Source of the DNA: Riptortus pedestris
Taxonomy: Eukaryota; Arthropoda; Insecta; Hemiptera; Alydidae
Assembly (NCBI GenBank): GCA_019009955.1
Contig: CM032230.1
Coordinates: 129,832,501 to 129,896,500, forward strand
Reading direction: 5' to 3'
Length of the DNA stretch: 64,000 nt
The position numbers were made by a program, and so were the translations under genes. The notes under the pieces were generated by a model that worked only from the letters and a program-made list of their open reading frames with translations, was not told where the DNA came from and made no database searches. The first letter of the stretch is position 1; each line of letters begins with the position of its first letter. Positions 46,181 to 56,963 of the stretch are shown here, piece by piece.

Positions 46181-47639
46181 TTGCGCATCCGATTTTCGTT
46201 GAAGATAGCTGAACCTGGAACTTCATCAGCAGTTCAAAAGCGACGAAAACAGGGGGAACAACTTCGCAGCAAAGAGCAAAGTATAGTTTTCAACGTATAT
46301 AACTACTTCAGACGGAATTACACTGTGAACAAAGCTGTGAACGAAACATGTAATGCCACGGGAGTTTCAAAGCGAACTGTTTATAGGATAATTAAAAGAA
46401 GCAGCCAAGGCCCATTCACAACTCCCACAAAGAAAAGAAAATGTCTAAAAGTTCAAAGAAAGGATTCTCGATTAGTCAAGTATGATTCTTTTGTATTATC
46501 GGCTATCCGCCAGAAGGTTCACAGCTTTTATTTCCAGAACATTCCCCCGACTTTGAATTTATTATTAACCAACATGAAATCGGATGAAGATTTGCCTAAA
46601 TTTTCTCGAACAACACTGTATAGGACACTCGTCGATATTGGTTTTGCCTTCGAAAAAAGAAAGAACAACGCGTTACTAACTGAGAAAGATGAGTTGATTT
46701 CGTGGAGGCATAAATATTTACGAAGTATCCGGAAAGCAAGAGCAGATGGACTGTATGTTGTATACCTTGACGAGACGTGGGTCAACGTTGGGCACACTAT
46801 TACGAGTACATGGAGGGACAAAAACTATTTCGTCGGCTCGAGACGCATTTCTCGCAGGTCTATCTGCTGGTCTGAAGCAACCCACAGCACGAGGACCGAG
46901 ATTTGCGCTGGTTAATGCTGGAGGCGAGCAAGGGTTCGTCTGCGGAGCAGAGTTTACATTCTTATGTAAAAAAAATACAGCAGATGCCCACGAGGAAATG
47001 GATGGTGAATGTTTCGAAAAGTGGTTTCAAGAACAGCTACTCCCAAATGTTCCTGAAGGGACCGTAATTGTTATGGACAACGCTTCGTACCATTCTCGGC
47101 GCCAAGAACAAATCCCATCGTCCAAAAACACTAAGAAAGAGCTTCAGGAATGGCTGGAATCTAAATATATATCATTTGAAGCGGACAGCTTAAAGAGGGA
47201 CTTGCTGGAATTAGTGAACTTTCACAAAACCAAGTACATTACGTACAGAGTAGACACTATGGCCGAAAGAAGTAACTGTCAAGTTCTACGGTTGCCACCT
47301 TACCATTGCGAGTTAAATCCAATAGAACTTGTGTGGGCTCAAGTGAAGCACTATGTAGCCATGAACAATACCCGGTTTCAAAAGAATGAAATGGCAGCAT
47401 TGATAAGGGAAGGCTATGAGAAAGTCAAATCTGAAAATTGGCAGAATTACGCGGAGCATGTTAAAAAAATAGAGGAGGCGATGTGGAAGGCAGATGAGAT
47501 ACAAGACGATTTAGAGCCTTTCATAATAAGACTGGGGTCGACGTCAGGATCCTCCACTCAATCGCTTACGGGCTCGCAAGGAATGAGCGGAGTTGAACCT
47601 CTGTCAGACGAAGAAACAAGTACTGATGTTTTTATATAG
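46181..47639 (+). pseudogene. DD82E transposase, frameshifted
   Basis: This DDE transposase would cut and join DNA at TA sites in the nucleus. Frame 1 (46181-46915) has a helix-turn-helix at about residues 50-75 (N-A-T-G-V-S-K-R-T-V-Y-R). A second DNA-binding segment (F-S-R-T-T-L-Y-R-T-L, about 140-150) follows, and then catalytic Y-L-D-E-T-W with D at 46769-46771. Between about 46820 and 46850 the reading shifts by one base into a second frame ending at 47639. That frame has M-D-N-A-S-Y-H (D at 47076-47078) and L-P-P-Y-H-C-E-L-N-P-I-E (E at 47325-47327). Exactly 82 residues separate these D and E. All three catalytic residues remain. A stop codon lies immediately before 46181 and the first in-frame ATG is at 46574, so the N terminus lacks a normal start. 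A missing upstream exon is possible. Together the frames give about 485 residues. Confidence 0.85.
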
Positions 47640-47654
47640 CACCTAATATCTTAA

Positions 47655-48829
47655 TATATATAAATCTCCTGTCACGATGTTTGTCCGCGATGGACTCCTA
47701 ATCTACTTAACTGATTTTAAATTAAATTGGCACACCGTGAGCAGTCTGGTCCAACTTGAGAGATAGGCTATATTAATTTTCTCTGAGACGAACAGGAGTG
47801 GGGGTTATAAGGGAGGCCTGAAATTAAAAGTCGCGATATTTCGTTTTCTATTGGTTTTTTCGCAAATAAGCACATAACAAAAGTTGTTTATTTTGTTATT
47901 TAGAGTAACTTTTGTCATAAACACTTTCATCGTATTCCGAAGTTTAAATGAGTTATACGCTTATGACTATAGCGGGAGTCAACAATATTATTTGGGACAA
48001 AAGACCCAACCGAAATAAATAAAACTCGGTATGTGTATTAGCACCAACGCTTTCATTATAAGAAGCCATACCAACATTTCTAGGGACGGGCAGGAGTGGG
48101 GGTTTTAAGGGAAGCCAGAAATTAAAAATAGCGATATTTCGTTTCCTATTGGTTTATCGGCAAATATGAACATAACAAAAGTTGTTTATTTTGCTATTTA
48201 GAGTAACTTTTGTTATATACACTTTTTTCGTATACCGAATTATAAACGAGATATACGCTAAAAATTATAGCGGAAGTGAAAAATTTTATTTGGCACAAAA
48301 GACTCAACCGAACTAAATAAAACACTCAGTAAGTGTATTAGCACTAACGCCTTCCTTATAAAAAGCCATACTATTTCTAGGGACAGGCAGGAGTGGGGGT
48401 TATAAGGGAGACCTGAAATTAAAAATATTGATATTTCGTTTCCTATTGTAGTTTCGGCAAATATGCACATAACAAAAGTTGTTTATTTTGTTATTTAGAG
48501 AAATTTGCTCAAGAATTCTTTTCAATATGAACTACCAGGTACCTCACCTGGAAAAATTAATTCAAATGTATATTAATATTTAGTCCTTAATAATTCAAAT
48601 CTATGCATAATGCACAGGAAGCGGGAAATATGACAATATGGAGGACAGTGAAGTCTTACATAAAAAATTAATTTTATTATTAACAAATCCACAGACACGA
48701 CGGGTATTAACCCTAAACACTGGGACGGGTAAATGTCAAAATATTGTGCAAAATAAAGCCTTGACAAAAAAATACCATCAACATTCAGCCTCAAATGAAT
48801 TCCCGAGCGAAGCCGGGTATCTGAGCTAG
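47655..48829 (+). mobile_element. Canonical Helitron-like element with a different 5' end
   Basis: The 3' end matches the family: hairpin CCCGAGCGAAGCCGGG, TATCTGAGCTAG, then T. The internal units of about 300 bp are the same. The 5' end differs: ATATATATAAATCTCCTGTC and TGTTTGTCCGCGATGGACTC replace AAATTGTAACCTCTG. It lies 16 bp past the transposase stop codon, inside the DD82E element, so it is the younger insertion. Confidence 0.85.
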
Positions 48830-49403
48830 TAATATTATATTTTCTTAATATAATATTACATTTTCGTGCTTTTTGTTTTGATTGTTAGGCATGAAGCATA
48901 CTTAAGATTTTGACTATTTTGGCCAATAATCTAAATGGATAGTTTTTTCTTTAAACGTTAAATTTAATAGGCTTCTTCTCCTTGGTAGATGGGCTAAGAA
49001 ATTAGATACTCTAAAATTAAGTTGCTTTCAATAGACATTTTTGAAGGTCATTAAAGATTTTTATTAGGAATTTCTTTGATTAAAATGGTTTTATTTTTTA
49101 ATTATGCAACTATAATTATGATTATAATGAATAATTATTAATGGATTAAAGATATATATTAATATTATTGTTATAAATAATCATCCCAATCCTGTTTGTT
49201 CACAGTCCTCTATTGCTCTCAGTTTATAAAAGGCCTTAACTCCAATTTTTGTCGAAAATTACATTTTGAAAGATATATTTAAGTTATTAACTTCAAATCA
49301 CATTAAAAAGATTAATAAAAAAAGTGCTTCCCAGTAAAATTTACAATTTCTGAGTTGAGGCTTTTTAAATAATCATGGTAGAATAGACAGTTATAAGAAA
49401 GAA
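48830..49403. other. Interior of the DD82E element
   Basis: AT-rich DNA between the nested Helitron and the right inverted repeat; no coding sequence is recognised. Confidence 0.5.
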
Positions 49404-50048
49404 CGGGAGAGCCGGGGGGGTCCAGCTCTCCTCCTGCCGCCGTGCCGCGACGCTCCCACAACATATAAACATTAATTGCATCAGTTGTCAGCGTCCCATA
49501 ATGTTCGGAGGAGGCTCAAAATTAAATTTGAATTGTCCTCTTTAAAAGGAGTATAACAAAACTTAATAAACAATTATAGAACGGAAATTCCCCACAGGCT
49601 ACTTTTTAAAAATAGGATTTCTCAATTTTTATTTTTATTATGGCAAAAACATGGAAAGGAATGTCGTTGAAAAAAAAATGTTCCTTGCTACGAATAAAGA
49701 TAATATATACTAACTTCATGTCGAATTTCAAACTAATATCTTAAAAAATAAGATCACAGTGACGAGAGAAACAAGAATTTCCATTAAAAATTTTATGTAA
49801 AAAATGGACAAAAAACAATTAATTGCAAAAACAGATTTTATTTTCTTGATAAATTTTTAGCATAGGCAGATGGAGCGATAAATTCTGAACGTTACAGAAT
49901 TTTTCCCGTAAAAATTGGACAACTTTGAGATATAGCGGCAACGCCGCACGGAGGGAGGAGGACAGAGCTATCTAGCGAGGCATATGCAAGAGGGAGACAG
50001 AGCACCCCATTGAAAATACATACTGCCATCTCGAAGTGAAACGTTCTA
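49404..50048 (-). repeat. Right terminal inverted repeat of the DD82E element
   Basis: About 645 bp, inverted relative to 45051-45618. It is the longer and probably more complete arm. It ends GAAGTGAAACGTTCTA, followed by the TA target copy. Confidence 0.9.
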
Positions 50049-50387
50049 TAGAGCGGTAATAGACAAATTATATATATATATATATATTCTTCATATTTTA
50101 CGGCAAGGGTCTCTAAGAAAAATCATTTTTTTCGGTGCAAACTTAATTAATACTCCCTTACATGTTTCGTGGCTTGCCACCTCTTCGGAGCAATTCTTTT
50201 TCAAAACAAAAATATTAAAAATGAATATGACTAATTAACACATTCATTAATAATTCATTTACTATGTATTGTATTAGTAAGTGATACATTAATTAAATCG
50301 AATTATAAATATGTTATAATTATATTTAATAAATATATCATAGATACAGGCACCTGCTATTACAATATATAGCAAAAGAATTATTAA

Positions 50388-51203
50388 CCCTCCAGAACTC
50401 CCGCCGTGAGCAAAATACTCACAACCAGAAGAAAAATGTTATATCTATAATTATACGTGTTTGGTGATAGTGCTACTCTCTCTAGTTACACCTTGTAGCC
50501 TTCTCTTACCACTCTCTTTGTCTCCCAATCACTATCATCAGCCAACTGTCGTCAGGACAAAATTAGTCAGCTGGAGTAACTTAAGTCTGAGTGTTTTTCT
50601 CACAGTGCGAGTTCTGGCGCAACGTTTTTTGGTTTACTGTGAGTGTTTTTCTCAGCAAGCGAGTTCTGGTGGAAGTTTTTTCTTTTTTAATACGAGATTT
50701 CTTCTCATCAGAAAAGGGCTTTGGTGATTTACTGTTCTTTGGCTCTGGAACTTATCAAACCTCTCCTGTTCAACCGTTCACAACTGATGACCACGCCCCT
50801 ATTAGAAAGAAACAAAATAAAGAGGATTGCTTGTGTAGAAGAGGAAAATCCAACTTCTGGATCTGGTTCTAGTATCCCGTCGTAGATTTGTGCCTATTGT
50901 CCGGGGAGAAAATACAAAAAGTCAAAAAAGATTTGCCAAACATGTAGAAAAACAGTTAGTTAATAATGAACATTCCTTTATTGTATGTTATTATTATGGA
51001 GATCAAAATTTTAATTAGTTATGTAGGTTTTTAAGTTGCATGGCAAAATGTTTCTTCAAAACAGAATACCTGTACGATAAATTATGAACAAATTATTATT
51101 TAATGTTTATATTATATAGCAAATTTTTTTGAGGGAAATAGGTGGTGTGAGATTCTCTCGGGCGAATTCTCAGGACACGCATTTTGGCGCGAGTTCTGGA
51201 GGG
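50388..51203 (+). mobile_element. Short piggyBac derivative (816 bp)
   Basis: It is flanked by TTAA (50384-50387 and 51204-51207), with inverted ends CCCTCCAGAACTC and GAGTTCTGGAGGG. GCGAGTTCTGG is repeated inside (about 50607 and 50656). It keeps the 3' end of a transposase gene but lacks the catalytic region, so it depends on another copy for movement. Confidence 0.85.
50886..50963 (+). pseudogene. piggyBac C-terminal cysteine-rich domain remnant
   Basis: A frame of 25 codons before TAA gives I-C-A-Y-C-P-G-R and then K-I-C-Q-T-C-R-K. The C-x2-C...C-x2-C spacing, followed by a stop close to the 3' terminus, matches the zinc-binding tail of piggyBac transposases. A stop codon lies just upstream, so no longer protein is made. 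Confidence 0.7.
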
Positions 51204-51237
51204 TTAAGGGATGTATTAAATTAATATTATTAATTTG

Positions 51238-51283
<46 letters not shown>

Positions 51284-51444
51284 ACACATATTTTTTAAAG
51301 GAATAGCCCCGGAAAAGGTGGCAAGTAAGTCACGAAAAATGTAAGTCAGTTTCACTAATGTTTGCACCGAAAAAAAAAAAGATTTTTATTAGAGCCATAA
51401 AATATGAAGAATATTTAAATAATATTGGGTTCAGAATAAGAAGA

Positions 51445-51445
<1 letters not shown>

Positions 51446-51513
<68 letters not shown>
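51446..51513. repeat. Compound (TA)n-(CA)n microsatellite
   Basis: TA repeats with one TG interruption pass into about 17 CA repeats. This is the central microsatellite of the split Helentron. Confidence 0.95.
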
Positions 51514-51517
<4 letters not shown>

Positions 51518-51628
51518 TTTGATCGGACCTCATTTTCGCCATATGGGTAGGATTGATGGAGGTTTTAGAACATTTTTTTGAACATCGCGTCATGAGTACG
51601 ACCTCAATAGCTGATTTTCCTGATCTGC

Positions 51629-52334
51629 AACCATCACGCCTTTATTGTAAGTTCAAAATCTTCTTTCCCTTGGGAGAAATGTACTAAAAATATCTTAATC
51701 GATTTTATATAGTGGGCCGATAAATAAGCTGTAACTTAAGAGTTGTGCCGAGTATCCATGAGGAAAGAAGAACTACCTATTCCTATGATGTATATAAAGT
51801 CTTTGGGAAGTTTTGAACAGAACTTAAGAGGCTCCAAACGGTGCCGTATGAGTTTCACAATAATTCTGTCAAGAAACATTTTCGAGACTGAAGCCTCACA
51901 TTATTTGAGTCACGCCTCAGGCAAAGTTCCACTTCTAAAGAGCTTCTATTTCTCAGAAGTATAACTTCTCCTGGTCCGTGTAACGTTGAGGCACTTCCCT
52001 GAACCATTTAAATTTCTATTTGAGTCTTGATGCGAGGAGGCCCTTAAAAAGGATACTAATATAGAGCAACGCAAATTTAATCTCACCCCCACCACTTCTC
52101 CCTATAAAAATCGAAATAACAGGGCTTAAATCAAGTGGACAGCCTGTCTCACAACGGCATTAAGAAACATTTTGCACATAACTCGGAGATTATACTCTTG
52201 ATGCGAAATTTGGGTCATTTCTTGAAATATCCATCGACCATACCACGGGAAATGTTGAAAATTAACTCTGTTTTTGATCAGGTTATAATTAAACATGCCG
52301 TGATTGTTGATTTGGTTTTGTGGTCAATTTTTGC
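51629..52334. other. Unassigned spacer
   Basis: Short open frames are present but nothing is recognised. A CTTAAGGG-type sequence at 52335 marks the next decayed Helentron. Confidence 0.4.
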
Positions 52335-52970
52335 TTAAGGGAAATCAGCATTTAAGGTTGTACTCGTAACGTGATTTTCTAAAAAAATTCCTCAAATATC
52401 CATCGATCTTACGACTAGGCAAGATCGATATACTGTAGTCTATAATACACTAGATAAAGAGTATATGACGAAAATTACATGAATATATCTGTATGTATGT
52501 ATATATACTTGTCGGTTACCGCTCTAGGGGTGGCAATTTTTGTCTTATCCTTCCCAAAATCGATTCATAAGAGTTTCATGAAAAACTAAAGATCAAGTAG
52601 TTAGTGGCTGAAATCGGCACGGGAAATTAAAAATTTAGAATAGTATATATTTTTTTAAAAATAAATTTAAACAACTCCGTTATTATAAGTCGGTTGGAAA
52701 ACTTCTATAGAACAGATCTTATTGTGAATTTAATTACCTATTAATGTCGTAAAGTACATTCTCTCTCTTATCTTGAATATTAATCGAGATTTTTTAGTTT
52801 TCAGCCTCCTGTAAACCTTTTTTTTTTTTGTTTTTTGTAATCCCACGTTAAGATAAAGCCAATATATCATGAATCATCATATTTAAAGTCGAATTACCAA
52901 ATATTGTGTTTAACAAACTTTTTTATAAATGAGGTCTTGCAAATAATTCTGATGAATTACCTCCCTCCAA
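52335..52970 (+). mobile_element. Degenerate Helentron-like copy
   Basis: Loose 5' half (CTTAAGGGAAATCAGC, GTTGTACTCGTAACG, CCATCGATCTTACG), short microsatellite (GTATGTATGTATATATA), core (ACCGCTCTAGGGGTGGCAA) and a decayed 3' module like that at 9.2-9.3 kb. The terminal hairpin is not recognisable. Confidence 0.6.
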
Positions 52971-52975
52971 CATAT

Positions 52976-53098
52976 TAGCAGATTTCCCTTGAGGGAAATC
53001 AGCTATTGAGGTTGTACTCATGACGGAATTTTCGACATTTTTCTTCAAATGTCCATCGATCCTACCTAGTAGATGACGAAAATGAGGTCCGTTCAAAA

Positions 53099-53166
<68 letters not shown>

Positions 53167-53985
53167 CTGTTACCGCTCTAGCGGTCGCAATTTTTGTTTA
53201 ATCCTTACCAAACTTCATATTTAAGCGTTTTATGTAAAAAGAAAGATCAAGTTCGTTAACGGCTGAAATCGGACCAATGGGAGGGGGGGTTTAGAAGGGA
53301 GATTTTCGAAAATTCGAAATATCTCCGTTACTATACGTCGGATCGAAAAATTATACAGAATCAATCTTATTACAAATTAAATTTACTATAAATATTGTTA
53401 TATACGTTTATTCTCTATTTTGAATATTAACCGAGATATTTGCATTTTTCAGTTTTCAGCAAACCGCCACATCTACTCATTTTACGTAAACAATACTCTG
53501 CTACATAATAAATCACATTATTGGAAGTTTAAAAACCAAAAATTGTATTCAAGAGACCTTTATTATACGAGATACATGCAAATATGCCCTGCTGACTCCC
53601 CCGCCCCATCTTAAAGTTTTGGACTACTAAAATTTTATTGATTGAGATAACAATTATTCAGACTCATTATTAATTACAGTACTAGATATAGTAAATATTT
53701 CTCAATAAAATAATGTGTTATACTTTGATATATTTCAGTAATTGTTTTTCTTTCCGGTGTGAGGCAGAGGTTAGGTTAGAAATGTAAACTAACGGGTCGG
53801 CCCCCGTTTGTTTACATTTCTAACCTAACGCTTCCTGTCGGAAGGTTATTGAAATTGGATGAAACATTTCTTATTTCCATATGTATTTATTCACGATGTT
53901 GTTGTGTTAGCAGTATGTATATTTATCTATTACTAAACATCACGTGGGAAATCTGCTTAGTTTACGAAGCCCCTGCGTGACGGAC
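52976..53985 (+). mobile_element. Helentron-like non-autonomous element, long module B
   Basis: At about 1,010 bp it is the longest copy. The 5' palindrome has one change, (TA)n lies at 53101-53162 and the core is intact. The B module includes an internal near-inverted pair around 53768-53832 (GGTTAGAAATGTAAAC and GTTTACATTTCTAACC). The 3' hairpin has one mismatch (ACGAAG), with GACGGAC at 53985. It starts 5 bp after the preceding decayed copy. Confidence 0.93.
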
Positions 53986-53995
53986 TCTTTTGTTT

Positions 53996-54150
53996 TTGGA
54001 TTACAAAAATTAAAGTGATTGAGGTAATAATTATTCTGGTTGATTATAAACTACAGAGCTAGATATAGTAAATAGCTTTCAATAAAACTAATACGTTATA
54101 TTCAGATATACTTCAGTAATTGTTGTTCTTTCCGATCAGGAATATATCTA
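53996..54150 (+). mobile_element. Helentron module B fragment
   Basis: Matches about 53625-53760 (GATTGAGGTAATAATTATTC, TAGATATAGTAAATA, CAGTAATTGTTGTTCTTTCC). It is an internal piece with no termini, directly after a complete copy. Confidence 0.6.
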
Positions 54151-54203
54151 TCAAATCAGCTCTGAGAGGTTAGCTGACGTGTTTTATACTAACACGTATA
54201 TAC

Positions 54204-54207
<4 letters not shown>

Positions 54208-54273
<66 letters not shown>
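54208..54273. repeat. (TA)n microsatellite
   Basis: A pure TA tract directly before a LINE fragment. Confidence 0.95.
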
Positions 54274-54276
<3 letters not shown>

Positions 54277-54279
54277 AGT

Positions 54280-54699
54280 CAACAGAATTAGACAAGGAAA
54301 AGAGGAAGATTTACGAATCTTGCTGTGCGTACTTAAGGAAAAATACGCTATCGAAAGATGGAGCGTCAAAGGTCTCCTGATAGGTGCAAGAGGTGCAATA
54401 TCCCAAAGGACGGCCGAAACTCTAAAAGAACTGGGATTATCCACGAACGACCTCCAGAATTTATCAACAGTCGTTATAAAACATTGGGCACAAGAATTAT
54501 AAATTATCATTTATACAAATATAGGCACGATGTAAAGCTGTACTCCATTCCACATGGCCCATCAAAATTTAATACAAATGTCCTGTTTTAAAAAATATTT
54601 AAAAAAAAAAATAATATTTTTTTTTAACATTACCCAGTTGGGCAGATTAGGAGACTGTCCCTGAGGGGAACCCTTCAGAAGGAGGGCAGCTTGTGATGT

Positions 54700-54700
<1 letters not shown>
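54280..54700 (+). pseudogene. LINE 3' fragment (C-terminal tail and 3' UTR)
   Basis: A frame from the (TA)n tract to 54502 shows R-I-R-Q-G, L-K-E-K-Y, W-x-V-K-G-L-L-I-G-A-R-G-A-I and E-L-G-L, then a stop. The I-G-A-R-G segment with the L-G-L block is typical of the C-terminal region beyond the reverse transcriptase of some non-LTR elements. No catalytic domain is present. The GC-richer DNA after the stop (54625-54700) may be its 3' untranslated region. Confidence 0.55.
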
Positions 54701-54703
<3 letters not shown>

Positions 54704-54781
<78 letters not shown>

Positions 54782-55260
54782 GTCTGTTAAGGGTCTAGTG
54801 GTCGCAATTTTTGTTTGATCGTTACCAAACTCGATATTTAAACGTTTTATGTAAAAATAAATATCACGTTCGTCAATTGCTGACATCATACGAGTGTGAG
54901 AAGGGGGGGGGGTATTATAGGGGAGGAATTTCTAAAATTCTTAATATCTCCTTTATCATGCGTCGGATTGAAAAATTGTATACAACCAATCTTATTTCAA
55001 ATGTAATGTTCTATAAATGTTTTTATTTAGGTATTTTCATCATCTAGATTATTAACCGAGATATTTGCATTTTTGGCCTTAAGTAAACTCCTGCTCCTAC
55101 AAATGACATAGAATTACACAAATGACATTATGAAGAACTTAATTTGAATCCTAAACACGTAATATTGTTCTCATTGGACATTTTTCGTTTTTGAGTTAAA
55201 TGTAAATACGTGACGCACGCGGGAAATCTGCTTGGTCCACACATTCCCTGCGTGAAAGAA
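54704..55260 (+). mobile_element. 5'-truncated Helentron-like element, module E
   Basis: Starts in (TA)n (54706-54780) and continues with GTCTGTTAAGGGTCTAGTGG and the core. The module matches 21418-22014. It ends with GCGGGAAATCTGCTTGG, a decayed hairpin and GAAAGAA. Confidence 0.8.
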
Positions 55261-55292
55261 TTAATATATTATTTCACTTCATAATAATAAAA

Positions 55293-55842
55293 GTCCGTCA
55301 CGCAGGGGCTGCGTAAACTAAGCAGATTTCCCACGTGCAGTTTTACAATAGAGAAATCTGCCTAATAACAACGGTAGTAGTAAGAAACCTCTAAACCTAA
55401 AACATTATTTTGGGCGTAATAACGCAGTAGTTTCTAGCCCCAAAAAACAGTTAACCTAACCTCTAAACCTATTCACGAGGGACGAATAGTTAAGGAAACG
55501 GCCGCCAGAGCTCTCGGCGGAAAGTTCGAATATAGCCTACTGGGGACCACACGCAGAATACAAATGCAAATATCTCGGTTAATATTTAAGATACACAATA
55601 AATGTATAGAACAATATTTATAGCAAATGGAATTTCCAATAAGATTTATTCTATACAATTGTTCGATCTGACGCATAATAACGGAGATATTTTGAATTTT
55701 CAAAAATCCCCCTCTCTTAACCCCCCCCCCTCCTACTAGTCCGATTTCAGCCATTAACTTGATCTTCCTTTCTACATAAAACGATTAAATTCCGAGTTTG
55801 GTAACGATCAAACAAAAATTGCGACCGCTAGAGCGTTATCAG

Positions 55843-55904
<62 letters not shown>

Positions 55905-56023
55905 GAACGGACCTCATTTTCGTCATCTCCTGGGTAGGATCGATGGACATTTGAAGAAATTTTTCGAAACTCGCATCATGAGTACGACCTCAATAGCTGA
56001 TTTCCCTTAAGGGAAATCTGCTA
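55293..56023 (-). mobile_element. Helentron-like non-autonomous element, module A with 100-bp insert
   Basis: Complete: 5' palindrome 55994-56023, (TA)n 55846-55898, core, the CCTCTAAACCTA insert, the GCAGATTTC/GAAATCTGC pair, and the 3' hairpin and tail beginning at 55293. Confidence 0.95.
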
Positions 56024-56704
56024 AAAGGATGTTACGTTGTTCCCACGTCATAAATTTCCCTCATTAACAACACTAACGACTTCATCAGAAAGTAAACTTA
56101 CTTCCGCAATGCAATATCATAGAAAGATCGGTTTCCCTGACCTGACTGCATTGGAGTTTCATCAGAATCGTTTTGCACAGCGACCTTGGCATCTACCTGC
56201 ATTACCTAGTCGTTAACACATACTTATTTGTGTGTTTGTTTCTCAAACATGTCTGGAGTCATTTTATGAGGGAAACACCCCATTAACATAAACCACTACA
56301 GGATGATCGCCGGTTTTATTTCAGTCTGTGACACCCATTGCATAATGAGGTTTGTGTATGCATATATATATATTTCGCACGTCACCCTTGTGACACAGTC
56401 ACTGGTGACGAAAGCCAGTATCTAGGATGTGACAGAGACTCTATCCTTGGCCGTTGCACATTCAGGATTTCCATCTGAATAACATTTACATAAATAAAAC
56501 TGAAGGAGCCTTTATACCTTTATAGCTCGCTATTTGAATAACATTAGAGCCCTTTTATTCTTCAACTAATAATCTTCTCGTCATGGGCCAATAGCTTCCG
56601 AATTTATTGCTCCTTCTATTTTTAGAAGCCTGTTCATTATTCACACTAGGTCTTTGGAATATTTTATGACAATTACATAACTTGATGACTGTAATAATTT
56701 AGCA
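56024..56704. other. Unassigned spacer
   Basis: No recognised feature. A short TATATATA run lies near 56363. Confidence 0.4.
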
Positions 56705-56893
56705 TATTTTACTCAAGGGGAAGCCAGCTTTTCGGATCGTATTTAGGGTTTGATCTTCGAAATACCGTCCAGTAATCCACTGTAACAGACGAAGAAAGTT
56801 TAAAATTATATGCCTATATATATTCTTCTTATTCTGTACCCATTATTATTTATATATTCTTTAAATTTTGTGGCAAGGGTCTCCAATAAAAAA
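56705..56893 (+). mobile_element. Decayed Helentron 5' end plus a piece of the inverted-end element
   Basis: Positions 56712-56820 are a worn Helentron 5' half (ACTCAAGGGGAAGCCAGC, GAAGAAAGTTTAAAATTATA). From the TA tract at about 56823 the sequence matches the right end of the element at 50086-51445 (TATTCTTCTTATTCTG, GTGGCAAGGGTCTCC). Both stop at the next Helentron tail. Confidence 0.55.
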
Positions 56894-56963
56894 GTCCGTC
56901 ACGCAGGGGCTGAGTTTAGTAATAGAAATATCTACATACTGGTAACTCAACACCAACGTGAAT

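Larger units (their letters stand above)
45051..50048. mobile_element. DD82E (Sailor-type) IS630-Tc1-mariner element, 5.0 kb
   Basis: TA duplications (45049-45050 and 50049-50050) flank inverted termini TAGCGCGTTTCACTTC and TAGAACGTTTCACTTC, and inverted repeats of about 0.57-0.65 kb follow. The element holds one transposase gene (46181-47639) and a nested Helitron (47655-48829). Removing the element restores the Helentron phrase GACCGCTAGAGCGGTAA, which confirms the TA target. A TA target, a D-E-T-W motif and 82 residues between the second D and the E point to the Sailor family. Confidence 0.88.
50086..51445. mobile_element. Unclassified element with inverted ends of about 120 bp
   Basis: Positions 50086-50205 and about 51290-51412 are inverted copies of each other (TTCTTCATATTTTA...GGCAAGGGTCTCT, then TTTCGGTGCAAAC, then GTGGCTTGCCACC). 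The right side extends further (GAATAAGAAGAAT), and that extension recurs at about 56823-56890. It sits in the (TA)n of a Helentron. No transposase is seen. It carries a nested piggyBac derivative. Confidence 0.6.
43463..51628 (-). mobile_element. Helentron-like copy split by three insertions
   Basis: Collinear pieces of one minus-strand copy are at 43463-43583, 45005-45050, 50049-50085 and 51446-51628. They carry, in order: the central core; the phrase TTGCGACCGCTA interrupted after the TA at 45049-45050; its continuation TAGAGCGGTAATAGACAAA and the start of (TA)n; and then (TA)n/(CA)n and the 5' half (CGGACCTCATTTTCGCCAT, GTCATGAGTACGACCTCAA). The 3' terminus is missing at the left. The joints show that the inserts landed in one pre-existing element. 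Confidence 0.82.
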
